Assembly (NCBI RefSeq): GCF_039523415.1
Contig: NZ_BAAAFG010000012.1
Coordinates: forward strand, 186,001-250,000
Length of the DNA: 64,000 nucleotides
Source: Gangjinia marincola
Lineage (GTDB): Bacteria; Bacteroidota; Bacteroidia; Flavobacteriales; Flavobacteriaceae
Reading direction: 5' to 3'
Under the pieces are notes generated by a model, which was given only the letters and a program-made list of their open reading frames with translations, made no database searches and was not told where the DNA came from. Below are positions 1 through 8,326 of this stretch, piece after piece. A program made the translations under genes and the position numbers. Each line of letters opens with the position of its first letter. Position 1 is the first letter of the stretch.

Positions 1-396
1 TGGACTCTTGCTGCGGCTGCTTATAATGCAGGTAACTACGGGATTTCAAAACGTTTAAAGGCTCAACAGGTAGATGATTATTATGATTTGTTGCTAGGAG
101 AGGAGACCGGTAGATACCTGTTTAGAATTTTGGCCTTAAAGGAAATTCTTAAGGACCCTAAGAAATACGGCTTTAATTACAGACAAAAAGATCTATACGA
201 TAAAGTACCTACTTCTAATTTCATCGTAAAGGAATCTATTGAAGATTTAGCCTCTTGGGCTAAGCAGCAGGGTATCAACTATAAGATTCTTAAAATTCAT
301 AATCCCTGGCTACGAGAGCCTGAGCTTAAAAATGCTTCCGGGAAAAAGTATATTATTGAACTTCCTAAGCAGGGTTTTTACGCGGTAGGAAACTAA
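1..396 (+). CDS. Lytic murein transglycosylase, C-terminal part
   Basis: The reading frame is open from base 1, so the gene begins before the window; 131 codons and a TAA stop remain. The visible part opens with WTLAAAAYNAGNYGISK, the AAYNAG motif of the SLT lysozyme-like fold in MltD-type soluble lytic transglycosylases. It is followed by ETGRYLFRILALKEIL, which matches the helix after the catalytic domain. The tail (KILKIHNPWLR, then YIIELPKQGF) is the short C-terminal end seen in Bacteroidota versions without LysM repeats. Such enzymes cleave the glycan strands of peptidoglycan in the periplasm. The catalytic Glu lies upstream and is not visible. It converges with the next gene, with one base between the stops. 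Confidence 0.8.
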   Translation, partial: WTLAAAAYNAGNYGISKRLKAQQVDDYYDLLLGEETGRYLFRILALKEILKDPKKYGFNYRQKDLYDKVPTSNFIVKESIEDLASWAKQQGINYKILKIHNPWLREPELKNASGKKYIIELPKQGFYAVGN

Positions 397-397
397 T

Positions 398-1183
398 TTA
401 AATCTTAGCCTTTTGATCGACGTCCTCATCTTGATCGATAGGCGTTTCGGGTGTCGTTACATCTTCTTGAGGTTCTCCTTTTGGTTCTTCAGTATTGCTC
501 AAAAGAATAGAAACGCCTTTAGACAATTCATTAAAATGCATGTTAAACGATTCTGTTTCGTCCACATCAATATGATGAACAAGTGGTTTTTTTACCGAAA
601 GTATTTGTTTTGAATCTCCTACGAGATAAGTCATGGGATAACCAAGTGAGTGTTTAAGGATTTTAATGATATACGGATCTGTATTTTGGCGCTCATCAAT
701 ATAGGCTATGTGTACTTTTTGATGGTATTTTTTGGCTATTTTTTTGACATCACTTTCTTCATTCCAAAACAATAAGACGAAATCAATCTTATCATGATGA
801 TTTTTCACTAATTCATTAATTGCTGTCAATTGTGGCTTATCCTTACTCTCTGCAATAAACTTAGAATAGGTTATTAAGTATACAGGTTTTTCAAACTCGT
901 GAAGTTTTTTGTGTCGGCTGCGCAAGGAATTAATATTGAAATCATCCAGGTAGGTCCCCACTATACAATGAGTGATCAACGAGTCTGCCAGCCAAATGAT
1001 TCGCTCCATGTCATCTGTGGTCTTGGCTTTGTAAACCTCATTGTTGTATCGGGGCATATTTAACTCAATGGCATCAGAAAGTAGCGTGCGTTGCATTTCC
1101 TCCTCTTCTTTAGTCTCTTCTAGGACTTGAGAAAAGGAGAATGGTGTAGTTATAAATAAAAAGAAAAGTAAATATCTATTCAT
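398..1183 (-). CDS. Secreted thioredoxin-like protein without CxxC
   Basis: This encodes about 261 residues with an N-terminal signal peptide (MNRYLLFFLFITTPFSFSQ). I prefer the ATG at 1183 over the in-frame TTG six bases upstream; a TACCTTTG element at 1215-1222 fits this start. The middle (KPVYLITYSKFIAESKDKP, then IDFVLLFWNEES) resembles a thioredoxin fold, but no CxxC pair is present, so redox activity is doubtful. The last 35 residues are acidic and low complexity (EEPKGEPQED...). The protein probably sits in the periplasm or on the outer membrane. I do not recognise a specific function. Confidence 0.6.
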   Translation of the reverse strand: MNRYLLFFLFITTPFSFSQVLEETKEEEEMQRTLLSDAIELNMPRYNNEVYKAKTTDDMERIIWLADSLITHCIVGTYLDDFNINSLRSRHKKLHEFEKPVYLITYSKFIAESKDKPQLTAINELVKNHHDKIDFVLLFWNEESDVKKIAKKYHQKVHIAYIDERQNTDPYIIKILKHSLGYPMTYLVGDSKQILSVKKPLVHHIDVDETESFNMHFNELSKGVSILLSNTEEPKGEPQEDVTTPETPIDQDEDVDQKAKI

Positions 1184-1214
1184 ACGCAATCATAAATATT
1201 ACTTTGGGGTAGTT

Positions 1215-1222
1215 CAAAGGTA
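1215..1222 (-). promoter_or_regulatory. Candidate -7 element TACCTTTG for the thioredoxin-like gene
   Basis: The minus strand reads TACCTTTG, an exact match to the Bacteroidota -7 consensus TAnnTTTG, about 32 bases upstream of the ATG at 1183. No convincing -33 TTG was found at the usual distance. Confidence 0.45.
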
Positions 1223-1287
1223 ATTTTTTTATGCTAAAAGTGGCATTAAATCACCGATTGAGGTAATAATAAAATGAAAATTATAAA

Positions 1288-1803
1288 TTAAATCTTTTTC
1301 ATTTGTTGTTTCATCATCCTGATTTGCTCATTGAGCATATTGTGTTTGTCCAGTTTTTTGGCTTCGGTGAGAAGCATTTGAGCTTCTCTTTTTCTTCGCT
1401 TCGTCATTGCGATACCGGCCAAATTTAATTTAGCTACAGCCAAATCCTGACTCATGGATAATCCCAGTTTAATGGCTTTTTTAAAGTGTTTTTCAGCCTG
1501 CGTAATATTAGTCTGGGAAACCATTAGACCGTGAAGATAGTAATAATAGCCTTGCTGCTTTTTTACCAATGCAGCTTCAGGATTTGAGATTTTATTCAGC
1601 CATTTCTTCGCTCCTTCAAAGTTTTGTTTTCTCAACTGAAAAAATGCCAATAGGATTAATTCATTTTTAAAATAAAGAAAGACAAAAATCCCGGCGAGTA
1701 GAATGAGCATGATACCATTGCCTATTTCTCCTTCATAAAATTGATATCCGGCAAAGAGGACTATGAGTACAGCGAGAATGAGTTTTATATTTTTATTGAA
1801 CAT
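1288..1803 (-). CDS. Membrane protein with TPR-like helices, DUF2892-like
   Basis: The 171-residue protein starts with two closely spaced hydrophobic segments (about residues 7-21 and 28-55), leaving a soluble C-terminal part. That part contains helical-hairpin repeats resembling TPRs, such as QAEKHFKKAIKLGLSMSQDL and AVAKLNLAGIAMTKRRK. It ends in a basic helix (EQIRMMKQQMKKI). I associate it with the DUF2892-type membrane proteins that accompany the next gene in flavobacteria. It lies five bases downstream of that gene and is probably cotranscribed. A scaffold role at the inner membrane is a guess; no enzymatic motif is visible. Confidence 0.6.
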   Translation of the reverse strand: MFNKNIKLILAVLIVLFAGYQFYEGEIGNGIMLILLAGIFVFLYFKNELILLAFFQLRKQNFEGAKKWLNKISNPEAALVKKQQGYYYYLHGLMVSQTNITQAEKHFKKAIKLGLSMSQDLAVAKLNLAGIAMTKRRKREAQMLLTEAKKLDKHNMLNEQIRMMKQQMKKI

Positions 1804-1808
1804 ATGAT

Positions 1809-2705
1809 TTACTTAATTCTATTATAGGTTATGGTCGACGTAATATTGGTTGGAATTTTTTGATCTCCCAGTTGGGGCATAACAGATGATCCTGTAGCTT
1901 CTTGCTCTACAGTGATATCCTGAAATAGCCAGCTTCCTTTATTCCCATTGATGATAGTGCTTTGATTTCCTTCTAAATTCATGGTAACACCATTTTCATT
2001 GGTATTAATTACAACAGGAGCTTTTCCTTCTATTTTCCAGGAATCAGATTGCGCGTCCAAAAGAGTCCAGGTAGTAGTTGCTGATAATTTTCCGGTGTAT
2101 TGATTTTTCCACTGGGCGTTTTCAGTTGATTTTACAGCAGTATCAGGAAGATAGTACGTCATTTGTGTAAAACTTTCGGCTAAGGCATTAGAGCCGTATG
2201 AGTTGAGCAAGGTTTCCGATATAAGCGCTTTCGTATTTTCATCGGGCAGATCAAGTTTATTCACAATGAGGTCAACGAGTTCTTTTCCGCCAGAAACCGA
2301 AGTAATTTTACCATTTTTTTGCATGATCAGGGTAAAGGGTTTATTGAGAATGGAATTAAAGATTTTAGTTTCCATACTTTCATCGCTTGTATCATTGGCA
2401 TTGATATCCATAAGTGTCCCCATTAGATTTGAAGACATTTTCATAACAAGATCGGTAAACATCATGCTTAATTCGATTTGATCATTGTTTACACTTTTCA
2501 CTGTAAAGTCAAGTATACCGCTAATGTCATTCGTGATAATTTGCTCTGTACCTTGAATGTTTTGAGTGATTTTTTGAACCGCACGCTGTTCCACGGTAAA
2601 ATGTTCATCTACCTCAAAGACATAGGCGAGTGGCTGTTGAGCCATGCATACAAGAGTTAGAAATAAGCAGAATAGTGTGGATATAGAAGTAGATTTGTTC
2701 ATCAT
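1809..2705 (-). CDS. Secreted protein, DUF6263-like
   Basis: An open frame extends up to 2834, but the extra 43 residues are not protein-like and overlap the rpmH promoter region. The ATGATG at 2705 starts a clean signal peptide (MMNKSTSISTLFCLFLTLVCMAQ) and sits just behind a TACCTTTG box at 2722-2729. The mature part, about 275 residues, is rich in beta strand and polar residues, with TITYNRIK at the C-terminus. It resembles DUF6263, a Bacteroidota family of unknown function; that assignment is from memory. It is followed after three bases by the DUF2892-like gene, so the two are likely one operon, divergent from rpmH. Confidence 0.65.
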   Translation of the reverse strand: MMNKSTSISTLFCLFLTLVCMAQQPLAYVFEVDEHFTVEQRAVQKITQNIQGTEQIITNDISGILDFTVKSVNNDQIELSMMFTDLVMKMSSNLMGTLMDINANDTSDESMETKIFNSILNKPFTLIMQKNGKITSVSGGKELVDLIVNKLDLPDENTKALISETLLNSYGSNALAESFTQMTYYLPDTAVKSTENAQWKNQYTGKLSATTTWTLLDAQSDSWKIEGKAPVVINTNENGVTMNLEGNQSTIINGNKGSWLFQDITVEQEATGSSVMPQLGDQKIPTNITSTITYNRIK

Positions 2706-2721
2706 TTTTTTGTGTTGCGCG

Positions 2722-2729
2722 CAAAGGTA
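2722..2729 (-). promoter_or_regulatory. -7 element TACCTTTG of the DUF6263-like gene
   Basis: An exact TAnnTTTG match on the minus strand, 17 bases upstream of the ATG at 2705. This would put the transcription start only a few bases before the start codon and argues against the longer frame reaching 2834. Confidence 0.5.
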
Positions 2730-2772
2730 AACAAATGCATCAAAAAGAATATGACTTTTTTTTATTTCTGGG

Positions 2773-2802
2773 TTGTAAGAGTTAAAAGATGTTGTATATT
2801 TG
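2773..2802 (+). promoter_or_regulatory. Promoter of rpmH (TTG-N19-TATATTTG)
   Basis: TTG at 2773-2775 and TATATTTG at 2795-2802 are separated by 19 bases. This fits the Bacteroidota housekeeping promoter (-33 TTG, -7 TAnnTTTG). The rpmH ATG lies about 65 bases downstream. It is one of the two best promoter matches in the window. Confidence 0.7.
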
Positions 2803-2867
2803 CCCCCGGTTTTTGAAGGGTATTTTTCCTTCATAATATTTAGAATTACGACTTAAGATCCCTATAG

Positions 2868-3026
2868 ATGAAAAGAACATTTCAGCCATCAAAAAGAAAA
2901 AGAAAAAACAAGCACGGCTTTAGAGAGCGCATGGCGTCTGTAAACGGAAGAAAGGTGCTTGCGCGAAGAAGAGCAAAAGGTAGAAAGAAATTAAGTGTTT
3001 CATCTGAAGGTAGACATAAACACTAA
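2868..3026 (+). CDS. rpmH: 50S ribosomal protein L34
   Basis: The 52-codon frame reads MKRTFQPSKRKRKNKHGFRE and then contains MASVNGRKVLARRRAKGRKK, the whole-length signature of bL34. It is very basic and of normal length for Bacteroidota. L34 is a small protein of the large ribosomal subunit that binds 23S rRNA. The gene has its own strong promoter match (2773-2802) and a hairpin terminator at 3051-3085, so it is probably monocistronic. It lies between a divergent DUF6263-like gene and carB. Confidence 0.97.
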   Translation: MKRTFQPSKRKRKNKHGFRERMASVNGRKVLARRRAKGRKKLSVSSEGRHKH

Positions 3027-3050
3027 ATGACTGTTTTGGTTAAACATATA

Positions 3051-3085
3051 AAAGGCGTTATTCGTTAAGAATAACGCCTTTTTTA
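3051..3085 (+). terminator. Rho-independent terminator after rpmH
   Basis: AAGGCGTTATTC and GAATAACGCCTT form a perfect 12-bp stem with a five-base GTTAA loop, followed by a T-rich run. It separates rpmH from carB. Confidence 0.9.
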
Positions 3086-3118
3086 TTATCTCATAGTTTC
3101 AAGATTAAAATTTATTCC

Positions 3119-5971
3119 ATGCCTAAAAATTCATCCCTTAAAAGTATTTTAATTATCGGTTCTGGTCCTATTGTGATCGGTCAAGCCTGCGAATTTGACT
3201 ATTCTGGTACCCAAGCGCTACGCTCCTTGCGTGAAGATGGTATAGAAACGATATTGATCAACTCCAATCCCGCAACGATCATGACTGATCCTTCAATGGC
3301 AGATCATGTGTACTTGTTACCGTTAACGACGAAGTCGATTGTACAAATTCTAAAGGAGCATCCACAGATTGACGCTGTGTTACCCACCATGGGAGGTCAA
3401 ACAGCCTTAAATTTATGTATCAAAGCAAACGAAAAAGGGATTTGGAGTGATTTTGGAGTAGATATTATTGGGGTTGATATTGATGCCATAAATATTACTG
3501 AGGATAGAGAACAGTTTAGAAACCTTATGGAGGAGATTGGTATCGGCATGGCACCACAGGCGAAAGCTACTTCATTTTTAGAGGGGAAAGAACTGGCACA
3601 AAAATTTGGATTTCCTCTGGTCATTCGTTCATCGTTCACTTTAGGCGGAGCGGGCGCATCTTTTGTGTTTAAGGAAGAAGACTTTGAAGAGCTGCTTAAA
3701 CGAGGTTTGGAAACTTCTCCCATTCATGAGGTTATGATTGACAAAGCCTTGATCGGTTGGAAAGAATATGAGCTGGAATTATTACGCGATAATAATGATA
3801 ACGTGGTTATTATCTGTACGATTGAAAATATGGATCCTATGGGGATTCACACAGGGGATTCAATCACCGTGGCTCCTGCCATGACTCTTTCTGATAAATC
3901 CTTCCAAAAAATGCGTGACATGGCAATTCATATGATGCGCAGCATTGGAGATTTTGCCGGAGGCTGTAATGTACAATTTGCCGTTAGCCCAGATGAAGAA
4001 GAGGAAATTATTGCCATAGAGATTAATCCACGGGTTTCACGCTCTTCGGCATTAGCGAGTAAAGCAACAGGATATCCCATTGCAAAAATTGCGGCCAAGC
4101 TGGCCATAGGATATAATTTAGATGAGCTGGACAATCAGATCACTAAGTCAACTTCGGCGTTATTTGAGCCTACGTTAGATTACGTGATTGTGAAGATTCC
4201 ACGGTGGAACTTTGATAAGTTTGAAGGCAGTGACCGTACCTTAGGGCTGCAAATGAAATCTGTGGGAGAGGTGATGGGTATAGGGCGTTCGTTCCAAGAA
4301 GCCTTGCACAAAGCCACACAATCTTTAGAAATTAAACGTAATGGACTTGGAGCTGATGGAAAGGGATACAAAGATTATGATCAAATCATCAGCAAGCTTA
4401 CTTACGCCAGTTGGGATAGGGTGTTTGTGATTTATGATGCCATCCAAATGGGAATCCCTCTCAGCAGGATTCATGAGATTACCAAGATCGACATGTGGTT
4501 CTTGAAGCAATACGAAGAATTACATTTCTTAGAGAAAGAAATCTCTACCTATACCATAGAGAGCCTAACCAAAGAATTGTTGCTGGAAGCAAAGCAAAAA
4601 GGTTTTGCAGACCGCCAGATCGCCCACATGCTTGGGTGCTATGAAAGTGAAGTCTATAACAGGCGCGAAGAATTAAAGATCAATCGCGTCTACAAGCTGG
4701 TTGATACTTGTGCTGCCGAATTTAAAGCAGAAACTCCTTATTACTACTCAACCTTTGAGAGCGAAATTGAGCGTCCAGATGGAACCCGATTTGTAGATAA
4801 TGAAAGCAAGGTAAGCGACAAAAAGAAGATTGTCGTACTGGGCTCTGGTCCTAACCGAATAGGACAAGGGATCGAGTTCGACTACTGCTGTGTGCACGGC
4901 GTATTAGCTTCAGCTGAATGTGGATACGAAACGGTGATGATTAATTGTAATCCAGAAACGGTGTCTACTGACTTTGACGTAGCCGATAAGCTTTATTTTG
5001 AACCTGTCTTTTGGGAACATATTTACGACATCATTCGGCATGAAAAGCCAGAAGGTGTTATCGTACAATTAGGAGGGCAAACCGCACTAAAGCTAGCTGA
5101 AAAGTTAGATCGCTACGGCATTAAAATCATGGGTACAACCTATCAATCCCTGGATTTAGCCGAAGATCGCGGGAGCTTCTCTACGTTGTTAAAAGAAAAT
5201 AACATTCCTTATCCCGAATTTGACGTAGCCGAAACTGCTGAACAAGCCTTAGCTGTGGCCGATAAATTGAACTTCCCTATTCTCGTAAGACCTTCTTACG
5301 TATTAGGTGGACAGGGAATGAAGATTGTGATCAATAAAAATGAATTAGAAGAACATGTGGTTGACTTGTTGCGAAAGATCCCAAATAACAAACTACTCCT
5401 TGATCACTATTTAGACGGAGCCATCGAAGCCGAAGCAGACGCTATTTGTGATGGTGAAGACGTATATATCATTGGAATAATGGAGCACATTGAGCCTTGC
5501 GGAGTTCACTCTGGTGACTCAAACGCCACCTTACCACCCTTCAATTTGGGAGATTTGATCATTGAGCAAATAAAGGATCATACCAAAAAGATTGCCCTTG
5601 CGCTTAATACGGTGGGACTGATCAATATTCAGTTTGCGATTAAGGATGATAAGGTATATATCATAGAGGCAAATCCAAGAGCATCGCGAACGGTTCCTTT
5701 TATTGCAAAGGCCTACGGTGAGCCATATGTAAATTATGCCACAAAAGTGATGTTAGGTGAGAAAAAAGTGAAGGACTTTGAATTTAATCCTCAGTTAAAA
5801 GGTTATGCGATCAAACAACCTGTGTTCTCGTTTGACAAATTCCCAAATGTAGATAAGCAATTAGGCCCAGAAATGAAGAGTACGGGTGAAAGTATTTTGT
5901 TTATCGATAGTCTGCGTGACGATGAGTTCTATGAGCTTTACAGCAGACGGAATATGTATTTAAGTAAGTAA
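3119..5971 (+). CDS. carB: Carbamoyl-phosphate synthase large subunit
   Basis: This enzyme makes carbamoyl phosphate from bicarbonate, ammonia (from the CarA glutaminase) and two ATP, feeding pyrimidine and arginine synthesis in the cytosol. The 950-residue protein shows the expected internal duplication. The first half has GSGPIVIGQACEFDYSGTQA and GGQTALN with an ATP-grasp core at about residues 130-340. An oligomerisation region spans about 400-545. The second half has GSGPNRIGQGIEFDYCCVH, GGQTALKLAEKL and another ATP-grasp core. The protein stops at RRNMYLSK, about 120 residues shorter than the E. coli enzyme, so the C-terminal MGS-like allosteric domain is absent. To my knowledge this is usual in flavobacteria. 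carA is not in the window. Confidence 0.97.
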   Translation: MPKNSSLKSILIIGSGPIVIGQACEFDYSGTQALRSLREDGIETILINSNPATIMTDPSMADHVYLLPLTTKSIVQILKEHPQIDAVLPTMGGQTALNLCIKANEKGIWSDFGVDIIGVDIDAINITEDREQFRNLMEEIGIGMAPQAKATSFLEGKELAQKFGFPLVIRSSFTLGGAGASFVFKEEDFEELLKRGLETSPIHEVMIDKALIGWKEYELELLRDNNDNVVIICTIENMDPMGIHTGDSITVAPAMTLSDKSFQKMRDMAIHMMRSIGDFAGGCNVQFAVSPDEEEEIIAIEINPRVSRSSALASKATGYPIAKIAAKLAIGYNLDELDNQITKSTSALFEPTLDYVIVKIPRWNFDKFEGSDRTLGLQMKSVGEVMGIGRSFQEALHKATQSLEIKRNGLGADGKGYKDYDQIISKLTYASWDRVFVIYDAIQMGIPLSRIHEITKIDMWFLKQYEELHFLEKEISTYTIESLTKELLLEAKQKGFADRQIAHMLGCYESEVYNRREELKINRVYKLVDTCAAEFKAETPYYYSTFESEIERPDGTRFVDNESKVSDKKKIVVLGSGPNRIGQGIEFDYCCVHGVLASAECGYETVMINCNPETVSTDFDVADKLYFEPVFWEHIYDIIRHEKPEGVIVQLGGQTALKLAEKLDRYGIKIMGTTYQSLDLAEDRGSFSTLLKENNIPYPEFDVAETAEQALAVADKLNFPILVRPSYVLGGQGMKIVINKNELEEHVVDLLRKIPNNKLLLDHYLDGAIEAEADAICDGEDVYIIGIMEHIEPCGVHSGDSNATLPPFNLGDLIIEQIKDHTKKIALALNTVGLINIQFAIKDDKVYIIEANPRASRTVPFIAKAYGEPYVNYATKVMLGEKKVKDFEFNPQLKGYAIKQPVFSFDKFPNVDKQLGPEMKSTGESILFIDSLRDDEFYELYSRRNMYLSK

Positions 5972-6528
5972 ATGAAGTCCAACGTTGAAAAGCCTTCGGC
6001 GCATTCAACGTTGCTGACTGAATTTATCCCGAAGGAGCGAAGCGATTTTCGGGATCTCACGAAGCATTCTGGATTTTAATAAATTTATCCCGAACGAACG
6101 TAGTGAGATTCGGGATCTCATGAAGAATCCGAGATTGTTGTAAGTCTTTCCCAAAGGAGCGCAGCGAGTTTTCGGGATTTTTTGAATTGGAAGTAAGCCT
6201 TCGGCTCATTCAACCTTGCTGACTGAATTTATCCCGAACCAACGCAGTGAGATTCTGGATCTCATGAAGCGTTCTGGATTAGTGTAAGTATTTTTCGCTT
6301 TCGCGGAAGGAGTGGACTGAGTATTCAAATAAATTGATAAATATTATATTTTAGGATATCGTATTTCAAACCAAAGTCTTGTTTACTAACCTAGAGAGGA
6401 AGATTAAAATAAAAACCCCGAACAAGTGAAGCGAGTTTCGGGATCTTATAAATCATTCTGGTGACTTCAGGGATAAGTTCCTATTTTTACCTTCTAAGTT
6501 TAGTTTTACCATTTTTCAACATAGCAAC
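5972..6528. repeat. Repeat-rich gap between carB and mscL
   Basis: No gene is visible in these 557 bases. Five short palindromic units share the arms ATCCCGAA and TTCGGGAT around a variable core resembling GGAGCGAAGCGA: 6026-6055, 6087-6116, 6147-6177 (degenerate), 6231-6260 (one arm altered) and 6415-6444. A larger direct duplication carries GCCTTCGGC and CATTCAAC, then TTGCTGACTGAATTTATCCC, starting near 5991 and again near 6197, a period of about 206 bases. A copy of the TTCGCTTTCGCGGAAG word is at 6294-6309. The mscL promoter should lie in the last 100 bases, but no clear TAnnTTTG was found. Confidence 0.75.
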
Positions 6529-6996
6529 ATGATTAAATTTAAATTTATAAAGGATTTTAAGGAGTTCGCACTTAAGGGTAATATGATTGATATTGCGATT
6601 GGTGTGATTATTGGCGCAGCATTTAATAAGGTAGTTGATGTAATCGTCAAAGAAATTTTTCTACCACCTCTGTCCTTACTTACAGATGGGATCACCTGGG
6701 GCAGTAAACGCTGGATTCTTCGTGAAGCTATGATCACAAATGGCGATGTTGTTACAGAAGAAATTGCTATTGGGTACGGTAAATTACTCGAAACAGGAAT
6801 GGACTTTTTGATTATTGGATTTACGGTATTTCTGGTCGTACGACTCATGAATAGCTTACGCCAAAAATCTGAAGATCCTAAGAATAAAGAGGAGGTTACC
6901 CCAAAAAATATTGAATTGCTCAACCAGATGGTTGAAAAAATGGAAGTGCAAATAACCTTACTGAAACAAATGGCAAAGTCTGGCACAAAAAATTGA
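6529..6996 (+). CDS. mscL: Large-conductance mechanosensitive channel
   Basis: MscL forms a homopentameric inner-membrane pore that opens under membrane tension and releases solutes during hypo-osmotic shock. The 155-residue protein begins FIKDFKEFALKGNMIDIAIG, with the conserved amphipathic N-helix and TM1 (IAIGVIIGAAFNKVV, pore-lining glycines and alanines). A periplasmic loop of about 45 residues and TM2 (MDFLIIGFTVFLVVRLMN) follow. The C-terminal helix (ELLNQMVEKMEVQITLLKQM) forms the cytoplasmic bundle. Length and topology match the family. The SDR gene begins 14 bases after the stop. Confidence 0.95.
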   Translation: MIKFKFIKDFKEFALKGNMIDIAIGVIIGAAFNKVVDVIVKEIFLPPLSLLTDGITWGSKRWILREAMITNGDVVTEEIAIGYGKLLETGMDFLIIGFTVFLVVRLMNSLRQKSEDPKNKEEVTPKNIELLNQMVEKMEVQITLLKQMAKSGTKN

Positions 6997-7010
6997 ATTA
7001 TATTTCTAGT

Positions 7011-7769
7011 ATGGATTTTAAAAACAAACATGTCCTTATTACCGGCGCTTCTCGCGGAATTGGCAAAGCCACCGCTTTAGCCTTCGCCGCTCAAGGTGCT
7101 AAAGTTGGGGTCAATTTTAAACGCAATCATGAAGAAGCTAAAAAAACCTTGAAAGAGCTGGAAGGGAAAGGACACAGGTTGTTTCAATACGATGTCGCTG
7201 ATAAAACCATGCAAGAAGCCCTGATCAATGACTTTATTTCTGTGTATGGAACCATTGACGTTTTAGTCAATAATGCCGGAATTTCCATTGACCACGATAT
7301 CGAAGAAACTGATTTTGAAGAGTGGTTCGCCGCTTGGGAAAATACCTTTCAAACTAATCTTTTTGCCGCAGCTAACCTCAGTTTTTTAGCTGCTAAGCAA
7401 ATGATGACCTCTGGTGGAGGGAATATTGTCAACGTATCTTCCCGCGGAGCTTTTAGAGGAGAACCCACCAAACCGGCGTATGGTGCAAGTAAAGCAGCAC
7501 TTAATGCCATGACGCAGTCGCTGGCAAAACGACTTGCTCCACATAAGATTTACTTAGGCGTCGTTGCTCCCGGGTTTACCGAAACTGATATGGCTGCAAA
7601 AACACTCACTCCCGTTGAACGAGAGAATTTGCTAAGAGAATCTCCCTTTAAGCGCATGGCACAACCAGAAGAAGTGGCTCATGCGATTCTATTTTTGGCT
7701 TCAGATGGAGCCGCGTATTCCTCAGGTAGTATTATTGATGTGAATGGGGCAAGTTATTTACGTAGTTAA
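7011..7769 (+). CDS. Short-chain dehydrogenase/reductase (FabG-like)
   Basis: This is a classical SDR of 252 residues. It has TGASRGIG near the N-terminus for NAD(P) binding, NNAG in the middle, a catalytic Ser in VNVSSRG and the YxxxK pair in YGASKAA. It ends with SGSIIDVNGASYLRS, typical of FabG-like 3-oxoacyl reductases. The open frame reaches back to a TTG at 6993 that overlaps the mscL stop, but the ATG at 7011 gives the standard SDR N-terminus (MDFKNKHVLITG). The substrate cannot be told: FabG has many paralogues and no other fatty-acid gene is adjacent. It probably acts in the cytosol. Confidence 0.85.
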   Translation: MDFKNKHVLITGASRGIGKATALAFAAQGAKVGVNFKRNHEEAKKTLKELEGKGHRLFQYDVADKTMQEALINDFISVYGTIDVLVNNAGISIDHDIEETDFEEWFAAWENTFQTNLFAAANLSFLAAKQMMTSGGGNIVNVSSRGAFRGEPTKPAYGASKAALNAMTQSLAKRLAPHKIYLGVVAPGFTETDMAAKTLTPVERENLLRESPFKRMAQPEEVAHAILFLASDGAAYSSGSIIDVNGASYLRS

Positions 7770-7785
7770 GGTTTGGATTAATCAT

Positions 7786-8250
7786 ATGAAAAAGATGATC
7801 TTTTTAGTCTTAGTCTGTTCTCTCTTTATGGGTTGTCCTGCAGGTCAATTTTATGAATACAGTTATATTGGTATTGCAGAATCAAAAGGCGATGATGATT
7901 TCACTAAGATTAGATTACGTGACGGAGTTCAACTTTCAGCTAAAGTTGGATATTTTGTCGATTTTAATGCAGATAAAATGAAAGGTGTTGCCGTACTATT
8001 TAATACTATTGAAAATGAAAGATTGACACGTAACTTAATCAATAATATTGTGTCTAGTAAATTTGGCAAACTAGAGTTGCTCCATGATTCTCCCTATATC
8101 ATTCAAAATAAGAGTTCAGAGGATCTAACTGTTTTCGCTAAAAAGCTAAATGAATATAGCGCAAGGCAGTTGAACAAAATGATTATTAATGATTCTATTG
8201 TTTTGACGTTAAAGTCCGGAGAATCGTTCATCTTTGTTTATAAAAAATGA
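7786..8250 (+). CDS. Hypothetical lipoprotein
   Basis: The ATG at 7786 begins a short lipoprotein signal (MKKMIFLVLVCSLFMGC) whose lipobox ends at Cys17. The rest of the 154-residue protein is polar with no motif I recognise. The frame is open further upstream (from 7744) into the SDR gene, but that extension lacks a signal peptide. It likely anchors in the outer or inner membrane facing the periplasm. Confidence 0.6.
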   Translation: MKKMIFLVLVCSLFMGCPAGQFYEYSYIGIAESKGDDDFTKIRLRDGVQLSAKVGYFVDFNADKMKGVAVLFNTIENERLTRNLINNIVSSKFGKLELLHDSPYIIQNKSSEDLTVFAKKLNEYSARQLNKMIINDSIVLTLKSGESFIFVYKK

Positions 8251-8326
8251 TTCCCCCAGTGATGAATAAGAATTAGACTAAAACATATGATATCTACTAC
8301 TATGAACGGTATCATTCCTTAAACTT

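Noticed and set aside
2705..2834. N-terminal extension of the DUF6263-like gene
   Set aside because: It lacks protein-like features, covers its own -7 box and the rpmH promoter, and the ATG at 2705 begins a proper signal peptide.
5972..6528. Regularly repeated palindromes suggestive of a CRISPR array
   Set aside because: Spacing is irregular (30 to about 150 bases), arms vary, and no cas genes are near.
6516..7031. Long minus-strand frame opposite mscL
   Set aside because: It mirrors a gene with clear MscL motifs and has no start context or family features of its own.
8286..8316. ATGATA/TATCAT inverted repeat before the HExxH gene as a terminator
   Set aside because: The arms are only six bases apart by a long loop and no T-run follows.
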